A DNA stretch of 5,911 bases from an uncultured Clostridium sp. (GCA_947244675.1 CAMXLV010000102.1:1-5911), one strand, 5' to 3'. Positions 1 through 5,908 are shown, counted from the stretch's first letter. Notes: generated from the letters alone by a model not told the origin. Numbers and translations are program-made.

Positions 1-427
1 ACCAAGGAGAAGCAAGTAATTTAAGATGTGGATTTCTTTTTTTTGCTAATTGAACAATTGGAACAATATATTTTATATCTCTGTTAATAGAAAAGTCTGA
101 CAAATCATCTTTTTGAGAATAAGAATAATGATCCAAAGAAAAATCACAACTGCCAATAGAAATCCTACCAAATTGATAATTCAATTTGTCTTTTGAAAAA
201 TAAATATCTAAAATTTGATTTCTGATCTCTTCATTTACATTACTTAATACATAGCAACTGCTTTCTGTAAAAGCTCCACCAAAACCCAGAAATTCTTGGA
301 ATGTAAATTCTGGATTAATTTGAATTACTTGATTTTCTTCTTGCTTTGCATCTAAAGAAAACATCACAAAAGAAGAATGAAGCCATAAATTTCGTTTTAT
401 ATTCGTTTCTATTTTTTCAACTTTCAT
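1..427 (-). CDS. GH30 family glycosidase (glucosylceramidase-like), N-terminal part, cut by window edge
   Basis: This is the first 142 residues of a glycoside hydrolase family 30 enzyme; the rest lies beyond the left edge. Recognition rests on the run GFGGAFTESS (residues 49-57 region), then a LDIYFS segment (73-78), RISIGSCDFSL (88-98), a DFSINRD segment (111-117) and LLASPW (137-142). These follow the order seen in bacterial glucosylceramidases, where the last motif normally continues into SPPxWMK. Family members hydrolyse beta-glucosides or related glycans with retention; the catalytic glutamates lie further along and are not visible. No signal peptide is seen, so the enzyme is probably cytoplasmic. 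The ATG at 427 is chosen because an in-frame TAA lies four codons upstream (437-439). No convincing Shine-Dalgarno precedes it, which is odd for this genome. It is divergent from the PBP gene. Substrate is inferred only from family. Confidence 0.88.
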   Translation of the reverse strand, partial: MKVEKIETNIKRNLWLHSSFVMFSLDAKQEENQVIQINPEFTFQEFLGFGGAFTESSCYVLSNVNEEIRNQILDIYFSKDKLNYQFGRISIGSCDFSLDHYSYSQKDDLSDFSINRDIKYIVPIVQLAKKRNPHLKLLASPW

Positions 428-428
428 A

Positions 429-457
429 TTTCTATTTTATGCTATTTATGATATACT
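429..457 (+). promoter_or_regulatory. Possible promoter for the PBP-MATE unit
   Basis: TATACT at 452-457 is a good -10 element; the -35 at 17 bp spacing (TTTCTA, 429-434) is poor. Transcription would start near 464, about 23 nt before the PBP start codon. It overlaps the candidate promoter for the divergent GH30 gene, so the two could compete for polymerase. Confidence 0.35.
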
Positions 458-467
458 ATGTGTACAA
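439..467 (-). promoter_or_regulatory. Possible promoter for the GH30 gene
   Basis: Read on the minus strand, TTGTAC (467-462) and TAGCAT (444-439) are separated by 17 bp. They match sigma-A consensus at 3/6 and 4/6 positions. Transcription would start only a few bases before the ATG at 427, which would fit the missing Shine-Dalgarno (a nearly leaderless mRNA). The match is weak and chance is a real possibility in such AT-rich DNA. Confidence 0.25.
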
Positions 468-473
468 AAAAAG

Positions 474-481
474 AAAGGAAG
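474..481 (+). promoter_or_regulatory. Ribosome binding site of the PBP gene
   Basis: AAAGGAAG lies 5 bp before the ATG at 487. It supports that start for the PBP; no other in-frame start with a comparable site is seen nearby. Confidence 0.6.
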
Positions 482-486
482 CATAA

Positions 487-1701
487 ATGGTTAGAAAAAA
501 AGAAGAAGAATATATTCCAAAAGCTTTTCATAAGAGCAAAAAAATAGAAGAAAAAAGAGAACCGAAAAAAAGAAACAAAAAATCCAAAAAGAAACATCAC
601 AAAAAAAAGTTAAAGAAAATAATCATCCTGTTTCTTTTAATAACAATCATAGTAATGGGAATTTATTTAGGAATCTCTAGTAATCAATGGAAAACACTTG
701 CAAAACAAATGTTAATTTACGAAAATTCTGTTGTTTTTGATATTGATAAAAATGAAATTGCCAAATTGGGATGTGAAAAAAGAAATAAAGTAATCTCAGC
801 AAGTACGATGCCTCAAAATTTAAGGGATGCTTATGTGGCTATTGAAGATGAGCGTTTCTATTCTCATGGAGGTGTAGACATTAAAAGAACAGGTGGAGCA
901 ATTATTTCTTATATTACACATTTTGGCAAAAGTTCCTATGGAGGAAGTACCATTACACAACAACTAGTAAAAAATTTAACAGGGGACTCTACTGATAGTA
1001 TTATAAGAAAAGTAAAAGAGTGGTGGAAAGCATGGCAACTAGAAAAATGTTTGTCAAAAGATGAGATACTAGAAGCTTATCTAAATATTATTTATGTAGG
1101 ACCTAATATGTATGGTGTAGAAACAGGAGCTAACTATTATTTTAGTAAATCCGCAAGTGATTTAACATTAGAAGAATGTGCTTTTTTAGCAGGAATTAAT
1201 CATTCTCCTAATTCTTACAATCCATTTGAAGGCAAGGACAACGAAGAAAAAATTAAAAAAAGAACAAAAACAGTTCTTACTAAAATGTTAGAATTAAACT
1301 ATATTGAAGAAGAAAACTATAATCATGCAATTGAAAACATAGATAAAGGCTTATCTTTTAAAAAGGGAGAAATTCCTTTAAATGAGGCAGTTTATTCTTA
1401 TCATACTGATGCTTTAATTTTACAAATAACAAAAGATATTTCTAAAAAATATCATATATCAGAAAGTTTTGCTACAAATTATATTAATATGGCAGGATTA
1501 AGTATATATAGCACACAAGATTCTAAAATACAGGAAAAAGTAGAGGCAGAATTTGAAAAAAGCAAATATCGTTTACCTTCTAAAAAGAAAGAAGGTGTTT
1601 CTTCACAAGCAGCAATGGTGGTTATTGATCATAGAACTGGATATGTAAGTCGGTTGTGTAGGAGGACTTGGCAAAAAAACAAAAGCAAGAGCATTAAATA
1701 G
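487..1701 (+). CDS. PBP N-terminal reading frame: membrane anchor and transglycosylase (GT51) domain
   Basis: As read, this frame gives 404 residues, of which 1-387 are genuine and the last 17 are out-of-frame residues before a TAG. Residues 1-44 are very rich in Lys/Arg; about 45-63 form a hydrophobic anchor. The glycosyltransferase 51 motifs appear in order: EDERFYSHGG (120-129, catalytic Glu120), GGSTITQQLVKN (152-163), RKVKE (174-178, second conserved Glu178), KDEILEAYLN (191-200), a GVETGANYYFSK stretch (210-221), and LAGINHSPNSYNP (234-246). If the truncated product is stable, it would be a membrane-anchored glycan polymerase without cross-linking activity; that is inference. The start ATG has a good ribosome binding site. 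Confidence 0.9.
   Translation: MVRKKEEEYIPKAFHKSKKIEEKREPKKRNKKSKKKHHKKKLKKIIILFLLITIIVMGIYLGISSNQWKTLAKQMLIYENSVVFDIDKNEIAKLGCEKRNKVISASTMPQNLRDAYVAIEDERFYSHGGVDIKRTGGAIISYITHFGKSSYGGSTITQQLVKNLTGDSTDSIIRKVKEWWKAWQLEKCLSKDEILEAYLNIIYVGPNMYGVETGANYYFSKSASDLTLEECAFLAGINHSPNSYNPFEGKDNEEKIKKRTKTVLTKMLELNYIEEENYNHAIENIDKGLSFKKGEIPLNEAVYSYHTDALILQITKDISKKYHISESFATNYINMAGLSIYSTQDSKIQEKVEAEFEKSKYRLPSKKKEGVSSQAAMVVIDHRTGYVSRLCRRTWQKNKSKSIK
1648..1648 (+). other. Frameshift point in the PBP gene (one extra A)
   Basis: The zero frame reads GTA AGT CGG TTG; skipping the A at 1648 gives GTA GTC GGT TGT GTA GGA GGA (VVGCVGG). That matches the usual start of the transpeptidase region in this family (a GxVxAxVGG-type run followed by NRAT and RQxGSSxKP). 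The base is in an AA dinucleotide, not a long homopolymer. The exact base is uncertain by one position. Confidence 0.85.
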
Positions 1702-2950
1702 AGCAACACAAAGTATAAGACAAACAGGTTCTTCCATTAAGCCATTATCTGTTCTAATTCCTGCTATTGATAAAAAAATAATTACAGCATCTTCCATTTA
1801 TGATGATACAGAACGTGATTTTCCAGAAGGATATCATCCAACAGATTACAATCCATCTTTAGGAAAAATAACTGTTAGAAGAGCAGTAGAATCATCTCAA
1901 AATATTCCATTTGTAGAAATAATGGAAACACTCAAACCCAAAACTTCGATTCGTTATTTAGAAAAAATGGGAATTACAACATTAACACCAGAAGATGAAA
2001 CATTAGTATTATCTTTAGGAGGATTACAAAGGGGAATTAGTCCTTTAGAAATGGCAGGAGCTTATGCTATGATAGCTAATGATGGAGAGTACATTGAACC
2101 AACTTTTTATATTAGCATAGAAAGCAGTGACGCTAACAAAACGATATTAAAAACAAAACTAAAAAAAAGAAAAGTAGTATCAAAAGAAGTAGCTTACCTT
2201 GTAAAAAATATTTTAACACAGCCAGTTATAGGGGAATATGGAACAGCAACTTATTGCAAAATTTCTGGTGTAGATGTTGCAGCTAAAACAGGGACAACAG
2301 ATGAAAACAATGATAGATGGCTTTGTGGATTTACACCATATTACACTGCTGTTACATGGTATGGTTATGATGAAAATGAACCAATAGAATATGATAAAAA
2401 GAATCCAGCTGGTTTATTATGGGCAAATGTCATGTCAAGAATCCATACAGGATTAAATAGTGCTAAATTCGAAAAACCAACTAATATTTCTACCTGTACA
2501 ATATGTGCTAAAACAGGGAAAAAAGCTACTACAGGATGTCAGGATACTTATATAGAACATTTCTTATGGCTAACAACTCCAACTTTATGTAGTGAACATA
2601 GTGGTTTAGAATTAAACGAAAATAGTAATCATACACCACAACAAAAAGTAGAAGAAATCATACAAGGAATCACACAAGATATTGATGCTGAGGATCCACA
2701 ACAAATATTGCCAAACACTAATAATCATGTAAATACGACTAATCATACACAAGTAACCAATTCTACTAATACAAATCAAGAATCAAATACAACATCGCCA
2801 ATCAATCAAACGACAAATAATAACACTAATCATAATACTAATACAACAAATTTACCAAGTAATAATACTATCACAAGCAACAATACAAACACATCTAGTA
2901 ATTCTAGTAATATTATTAATAAAAATGAAAATATAAACACAAATACATAA
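1649..2950 (+). CDS. PBP C-terminal reading frame: transpeptidase domain and Asn/Thr-rich tail
   Basis: This frame is open from the frameshift point; its first ATG is at 1922, but that codon has no ribosome binding site and lies after the catalytic serine, so independent translation would give a dead fragment. In joined numbering the penicillin-binding motifs are all present: SSIK (Ser415 nucleophile, Lys418), SQN (470-472) and KTG followed by TT (600-604). The context RQTGSSIKP, GGLQRGISPLEMAGAYAMIANDG and AAKTGTT is typical of class A PBPs. After the domain come four cysteines (670, 673, 684, 701) in a CxxC-x10-C-x16-C spacing, seen in other clostridial PBP1 proteins, then a low-complexity tail. 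The domain cross-links peptidoglycan and is the beta-lactam target. Confidence 0.9.
   Translation, partial: VGCVGGLGKKTKARALNRATQSIRQTGSSIKPLSVLIPAIDKKIITASSIYDDTERDFPEGYHPTDYNPSLGKITVRRAVESSQNIPFVEIMETLKPKTSIRYLEKMGITTLTPEDETLVLSLGGLQRGISPLEMAGAYAMIANDGEYIEPTFYISIESSDANKTILKTKLKKRKVVSKEVAYLVKNILTQPVIGEYGTATYCKISGVDVAAKTGTTDENNDRWLCGFTPYYTAVTWYGYDENEPIEYDKKNPAGLLWANVMSRIHTGLNSAKFEKPTNISTCTICAKTGKKATTGCQDTYIEHFLWLTTPTLCSEHSGLELNENSNHTPQQKVEEIIQGITQDIDAEDPQQILPNTNNHVNTTNHTQVTNSTNTNQESNTTSPINQTTNNNTNHNTNTTNLPSNNTITSNNTNTSSNSSNIINKNENINTNT
2714..2947 (+). repeat. Asn/Thr-rich low-complexity coding tail of the PBP
   Basis: The last 78 residues or so are almost only Asn, Thr, Ser and a few His/Gln, encoded by imperfect repeats of AAT, ACT and ACA codons. 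Such tails in clostridial PBPs are usually taken to be flexible extracellular, wall-spanning extensions; no domain is recognised. Repeats of this kind vary in length between strains by slippage. Confidence 0.8.
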
Positions 2951-2971
2951 TATTTGTAATCAAAAATATAT

Positions 2972-2977
2972 GGAGAA
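2972..2977 (+). promoter_or_regulatory. Ribosome binding site of the MATE gene
   Basis: GGAGAA lies 6 bp before the ATG at 2984 and fixes this start. It sits in the 33 bp gap after the PBP stop codon. No separate promoter is evident in the gap, which supports co-transcription. Confidence 0.65.
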
Positions 2978-2983
2978 AACAAA

Positions 2984-3583
2984 ATGAAAATACAACTATC
3001 AGAAAACTTTACTTATAAAAAATTAATAAAATTTACCATACCCACTATTATCATGATGATAATTACATCTATTTATGGAGTAATAGATGGATTATTTGTA
3101 TCTAATTATATTGGATCCAAAAGCTTTGCAGCAGTCAACTTAATTATGCCTGCTCTAATGATTTTTGGTTCCATTGGTTTTATGATTGGTACAGGAGGAA
3201 GTGCTTTAGTTTCTAAAACAATAGGAGAAGGAGAAAAAGAAAAAGCAAATAGTTATTTTTCAATGCTTATCTATTTACTAGTAATAATTGGAATACTATT
3301 TTCTATTATTGGAATTTTATTTGTAAAACCTGTATCAAAATTATTAGGAGCAGATGAAATAATGATGAAAGAATGTATTATCTATGGACAAGTATTACTT
3401 ATATTTTTAGTACCATTCTTATTGCAGAATGCTTTCCAAAGTTTCTTAATAGTAGAAGAAAAACCGACATTTGGTTTAGTAATTTCAATAATTTCTGGGA
3501 TTTCTAATATATTTTTAGACTTTTTACTAATCTATCTTTTTAAATTAGGCATTGCTGGTGCAGCATTAGCCACACGGAATTAG
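2984..3583 (+). CDS. MATE transporter N-terminal reading frame (helices 1-6)
   Basis: As read this gives 199 residues, of which 1-197 are genuine; CGG AAT TAG then ends the frame. It covers the first MATE repeat: a short polar head, then about six hydrophobic segments (roughly 17-40, 50-70, 92-114, 132-152, 162-182 and 185 onward). The conserved IDGLFVSNYIG and GTGGSALVSK motifs lie in this half. On its own it is half of a pseudo-two-fold transporter and is not expected to work. Confidence 0.88.
   Translation: MKIQLSENFTYKKLIKFTIPTIIMMIITSIYGVIDGLFVSNYIGSKSFAAVNLIMPALMIFGSIGFMIGTGGSALVSKTIGEGEKEKANSYFSMLIYLLVIIGILFSIIGILFVKPVSKLLGADEIMMKECIIYGQVLLIFLVPFLLQNAFQSFLIVEEKPTFGLVISIISGISNIFLDFLLIYLFKLGIAGAALATRN
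3575..3575 (+). other. Frameshift point in the MATE gene (one extra C)
   Basis: The zero frame reads GCC ACA CGG AAT TAG; skipping the C at 3575 gives GCC ACA GGA ATT AGT CAA ATA TTA (ATGISQIL). This fits the usual AxATxISQ run at helix 6 in MATE proteins and opens the frame to 4316. It is not in a homopolymer. Confidence 0.85.
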
Positions 3584-4316
3584 TCAAATATTAGGAAGCA
3601 TAGCACCTTTTATATATTTTATAAGTAATAAAAGTAATAATCTAAAATTAGTAAAAACAAATTTTGCATTTAAACCTAATTTTAAAGCTTGCATGAATGG
3701 TTCATCAGAAATGTTAACAAATTTATCTATGTCTTTAGTAAATATGTTATATAATATGCAACTTATGAAGTATATAGGATCAGAAGGAGTAGTAGCTTAT
3801 GGAATTATCATGTATGTAGGTTTTCTATTTTCTGGAACATTTTTAGGTTATTCATTAGGAACAGCTCCTATTATTAGTTATCATTATGGAGCAAAAAATA
3901 CAGATGAATTAAAAAATTTATTTACTAAAAGTTTAATATTAATATTCATATCATCAATTATTATGACAGGAATTGCAGAAATATTATCCAAAACACTTGC
4001 TTCTATATTTGTAAGTTATGATAAAAATTTATTAACAATAACCATAAATGCCATAAGATTATTTTCCATTTCGTATTTATTTAGTGGATTTAATATATTT
4101 AGCACATCCTTTTTTACAGCATTAAATAATGGAGTCATATCAGCTATCATTTCATTTTTAAGAACACTTGTGTTCCAAATTTTAATGATATTAGTACTTC
4201 CACTTATTTTAGGAATAAATGGAATTTGGTTAGCAATTGTTTTAGCAGAAATTTTTTCATTGATAGTAAGTTCTATCTTTATAGTATTTAATAAGAAAAA
4301 ATATCAATACATTTAA
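3576..4316 (+). CDS. MATE transporter C-terminal reading frame (helices 6-12)
   Basis: This frame is open from the frameshift point to the TAA at 4314-4316. Its first long-ORF ATG is at 3693, which has no ribosome binding site and lies inside a conserved block (Met before NGSSEML), so separate initiation is unlikely. It holds the second MATE repeat: NGSSE...MLYNMQLMKYIG, AYGIIMYVGF, GYSLGTAPIISYHYGAKN, and further hydrophobic segments ending in a basic KKKYQYI tail. These match the C-terminal half of MepA-like proteins. Confidence 0.88.
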   Translation, partial: GISQILGSIAPFIYFISNKSNNLKLVKTNFAFKPNFKACMNGSSEMLTNLSMSLVNMLYNMQLMKYIGSEGVVAYGIIMYVGFLFSGTFLGYSLGTAPIISYHYGAKNTDELKNLFTKSLILIFISSIIMTGIAEILSKTLASIFVSYDKNLLTITINAIRLFSISYLFSGFNIFSTSFFTALNNGVISAIISFLRTLVFQILMILVLPLILGINGIWLAIVLAEIFSLIVSSIFIVFNKKKYQYI

Positions 4317-4347
4317 AAAAAGTTCCTAAGAAAAGGGAACTTTTTTT
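4315..4347. terminator. Bidirectional intrinsic terminator between convergent genes
   Basis: A 13 bp stem pairs 4315-4327 with 4335-4347: seven A-T pairs, then GTTCC/GGAAC, closed by a T-G wobble, with a 7 nt loop. The A-run on one side and T-run on the other give a U-tract in both directions. It starts inside the MATE stop codon (TAA, 4314-4316) and lies 26 bp after the minus-strand pilin-lectin stop, so it serves both genes. Confidence 0.88.
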
Positions 4348-4373
4348 ATAGTTATTTTTTCTTGAGATAAGTC

Positions 4374-5729
4374 TTACCATAAAGTAAAACGTCCACCATT
4401 GTTGTATGCAGCGTTGACAGTACTATTGGAGTAACGTGAAGATGCTGAATAGGTGAGTGCACTATTGTCATAACTACCTCCAAATTTTGCACACTGGCGA
4501 GTAGAAGACGAACCTTTTTCCAATGTCCATTCCCATACATTTCCTGCCAAATCATAAATTCCAAGTACACTATTTTGATCACTTGCTCCTGTTGTTAATA
4601 AAGTACTTGTTGAAGTTGGTTTTTCATATTTGTTTGATATATTTGCCTCATTCCATGAACCAGAAGTACCAGGTGCTGTTGTATATAATCCTCTTGTTAT
4701 TTCAAAGGTACTAGTGCTATGATTTCCCCAATCTGTTGAATTTGTCTTTAATTCTTCTTGCGTTTTTGCTCCTTTTTCTTCGATAAATTTCATAACTAAA
4801 TCCCATTGAATACCAAACAATAAACTACTTGTTTTTCCTCCTGTGGATAGTTCTGTTGCTTTTTCTTGCATTTGTTTACAGGTTACAAAATTATAAGGAT
4901 AAACATCTCTTCGAATTACTGGTGGCGTTAAAGTATCTGAAGATGAAAACCTTGGTGTTTCTGTCCCTGTTTCATATCTTCCGATATAAAATCCTCCATT
5001 TTCAAATACACTTTTTAACATACTATATTTATGATTATTATATTCTGTAGCATTTGCAAATCCATGTTGTGCTTTCAAATAAAAGCTATCTGTACATCCA
5101 CTTTGTCGATAAGCACTTGCATAAGTTTGCATTGCTGTTTCAATTTCTGTGTAATCAGTACTAGTTGTTGTTTCACTATAAATAGACTTTGGAACTTCTA
5201 CCCATACCCATTCATTTTGATTCTTATCTTTGATCACTAGTCCTGTATCTAAATCGGTTCCTTCTATTTTTTGAGCTCCTTCTGGTAAAAATGGCTTTGT
5301 ATCTTCTGTTGATGGTAATGTTTCATCGCTTGTTCCAAGATTTTCTCCTTCTACTGTTACTTGTCCTTTTTCTCCAATAATTACTTTGTAATCATTTACC
5401 ACTACTGTTGCTGGCAAACTCGTAATTGGTAACTTCGATTGTTCTTTATCGATTCCATCTACTTGTTCTAAATTTTTATTAAAAGTATCTATGTCTATTT
5501 TTTTATCAGTTCCAAAACTTCCCATCACTGCTATTTGTACTTTTTCTTTGGCTGACATTTTTTGCGTTTCTTCTTTTCCAGTATTGGCTTTGGTTAATAT
5601 TCCATTTTCTCCTGTTAAGGTCGCAATACTTATTCCTGCTAATATCAGTAATATGATTATAGTAATTACCAATGCAATTAAGGTAATACCTTTGTTATTT
5701 TTTTGTTGTTTCCTATCCTTTAATTTCAT
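4374..5729 (-). CDS. Pilin-like surface protein with C-terminal FGE/sulfatase-modifying-factor (C-type-lectin-like) domain; candidate DGR target
   Basis: The 451-residue product starts with a basic leader (1-13), then G-ITLIALVITIIILLILAG (14-32), a type IV prepilin-like processing site and hydrophobic helix. This is followed by a charged helical stretch (42-70), a mixed region to about 130 and a Ser/Thr/Glu/Pro linker (131-150). Residues about 165-451 form a formylglycine-generating-enzyme-like fold: WVWVEVP (174-180), GGFYIGRYETG (245-255), YPYNFVTCKQM (277-287), SSLLFGIQWDLVMKFI (301-316), LGIYDLAGNVWEWT (389-402) and FGGSYDNSA (416-424). Here such domains act as binding modules, not enzymes. 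The ATG at 5729 is chosen over an upstream in-frame TTG (5807) because AGGAGG sits 5 bp before it. The Glu expected at pilin position 5 is Ala. The last 41 codons look diversified (see separate entry). Ligand unknown. Confidence 0.85.
   Translation of the reverse strand: MKLKDRKQQKNNKGITLIALVITIIILLILAGISIATLTGENGILTKANTGKEETQKMSAKEKVQIAVMGSFGTDKKIDIDTFNKNLEQVDGIDKEQSKLPITSLPATVVVNDYKVIIGEKGQVTVEGENLGTSDETLPSTEDTKPFLPEGAQKIEGTDLDTGLVIKDKNQNEWVWVEVPKSIYSETTTSTDYTEIETAMQTYASAYRQSGCTDSFYLKAQHGFANATEYNNHKYSMLKSVFENGGFYIGRYETGTETPRFSSSDTLTPPVIRRDVYPYNFVTCKQMQEKATELSTGGKTSSLLFGIQWDLVMKFIEEKGAKTQEELKTNSTDWGNHSTSTFEITRGLYTTAPGTSGSWNEANISNKYEKPTSTSTLLTTGASDQNSVLGIYDLAGNVWEWTLEKGSSSTRQCAKFGGSYDNSALTYSASSRYSNSTVNAAYNNGGRFTLW
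4377..4499 (-). other. Putative DGR variable region at the 3' end of the pilin-lectin gene
   Basis: Codons 411-451 contain ten that end in C: CGC, GAC, CTC, ACC, TAC, TCC, GTC, AAC, TAC and AAC (residues 411, 421, 425, 426, 433, 434, 438, 439, 442, 443). Eight form four adjacent pairs. The 60 codons just before contain one. DGRs copy a template repeat and replace its adenines at random, turning AAC codons into NNC codons in the last part of C-type-lectin-like domains, which is exactly this place. No template repeat or reverse transcriptase is in the window, so the call rests on codon pattern and fold. The borders are approximate. Confidence 0.6.
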
Positions 5730-5734
5730 ATTAT

Positions 5735-5741
5735 CCTCCTC
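5735..5741 (-). promoter_or_regulatory. Ribosome binding site that fixes the pilin-lectin start
   Basis: GAGGAGG on the minus strand is a near-perfect Shine-Dalgarno, 5 bp before the ATG at 5729-5727. It shows that the 26 low-complexity codons upstream in the same frame (from the TTG at 5807) are leader, not protein. Confidence 0.85.
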
Positions 5742-5832
5742 AAAGTTCTTTTGTTTGTTTCTTTCTTTTTTATCATTATTTCTTTGGTTATTATTTTCTA
5801 TTTTCAATGGTTGTATTCATCTTTTGGTTTTC

Positions 5833-5841
5833 ATTGTATCA
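5833..5841 (-). promoter_or_regulatory. Possible extended -10 promoter of the pilin-lectin gene
   Basis: On the minus strand TGATACAAT fits an extended -10 (TGn plus a 5/6 match to TATAAT). No good -35 is found at 16-19 bp, where CTGTCGGG stands instead. A start near 5826 would give a leader of about 97 nt. The leader (5742-5826) is A-rich on the mRNA and shows no stable fold by eye. Confidence 0.4.
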
Positions 5842-5884
5842 ATATTCTCTTATTACCCGACAGTTTTTTAAAAAAGTAAAAGAA

Positions 5885-5908
5885 TTGCAAAAAAACACCA
5901 ATTTTGGT
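5885..5908 (-). terminator. Weak candidate terminator of a gene beyond the right edge
   Basis: On the minus strand ACCAAAATTGGT, which can form a 4-5 bp stem, is followed by G and seven T. It could end a minus-strand gene coming from the right. The stem is short, so this is a weak call; the stretch from 5842 to the window end holds no gene. Confidence 0.25.

Larger units (their letters stand above)
487..2950 (+). pseudogene. Bifunctional class A penicillin-binding protein, interrupted by a one-base insertion
   Basis: Removing the A at 1648 restores a single 820-residue reading frame. Before it the protein reads ...VIDHRTGYV (frame of 487); after it, from 1649, it reads VGCVGGLGKK and continues to the TAA at 2948-2950. 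The joined product is a complete PBP1-type enzyme: a basic cytoplasmic head (1-44), one membrane anchor (about 45-63), a transglycosylase (about 105-250), a transpeptidase (about 375-665), a Cys-containing C-terminal segment and an Asn/Thr-rich tail. Such enzymes polymerise lipid II and cross-link peptidoglycan outside the membrane. Without correction translation stops after 404 residues and the transpeptidase is lost. No other decay is visible, so this may be a very recent mutation, a sequencing or assembly error, or a +1 frameshift signal. The MATE gene 33 bp downstream is probably in the same transcript. Confidence 0.9.
2984..4316 (+). pseudogene. MepA-like MATE family multidrug efflux transporter, interrupted by a one-base insertion
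   Basis: Removing the C at 3575 joins two frames into a 443-residue protein, the normal size for a 12-helix MATE transporter. These membrane proteins export cationic drugs and dyes in exchange for Na+ or H+. The joined sequence resembles the MepA-like subgroup: GVIDGLFVSNYIG in helix 1 (32-44), VNLIMPALMI (51-60), GTGGSALVSKTIGEGEKEKAN (69-89), then NGSSE (238-242) and GYSLGTAPIISYHYGAKN (288-305). As written, translation stops at 3583 within helix 6, leaving half a transporter. It follows the PBP gene closely and ends at a strong terminator. Substrate cannot be read from sequence. Recent mutation, sequencing error and +1 frameshifting are all possible. Confidence 0.9.

Noticed and set aside
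1603..1797. 64-codon minus-strand ORF across the PBP frameshift
   Set aside because: It is antisense to the transpeptidase coding sequence and has no recognisable features.
1922..2950. Independent transpeptidase gene starting at the ATG at 1922
   Set aside because: There is no ribosome binding site and the start lies after the catalytic SSIK and SQN motifs; the frame is open upstream to the frameshift.
3693..4316. Independent half-size MATE gene from 3693
   Set aside because: There is no ribosome binding site, and conserved MATE sequence continues upstream in the same frame to 3576.
4352..4582. 76-codon minus-strand ORF
   Set aside because: It overlaps the 3' end of the pilin-lectin gene in another frame and matches no family; it is a shadow.
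5730..5807. N-terminal extension of the pilin-lectin protein by 26 residues from a TTG
   Set aside because: The first codon is TTG without a ribosome binding site, the residues are low-complexity, and AGGAGG sits just before the ATG at 5729.
4523..5871. Plus-strand ORFs at 4523-4714, 4829-5050, 5031-5240 and 5491-5871
   Set aside because: They are hydrophobic translations of the opposite strand of the pilin-lectin gene, without domains or ribosome binding sites.
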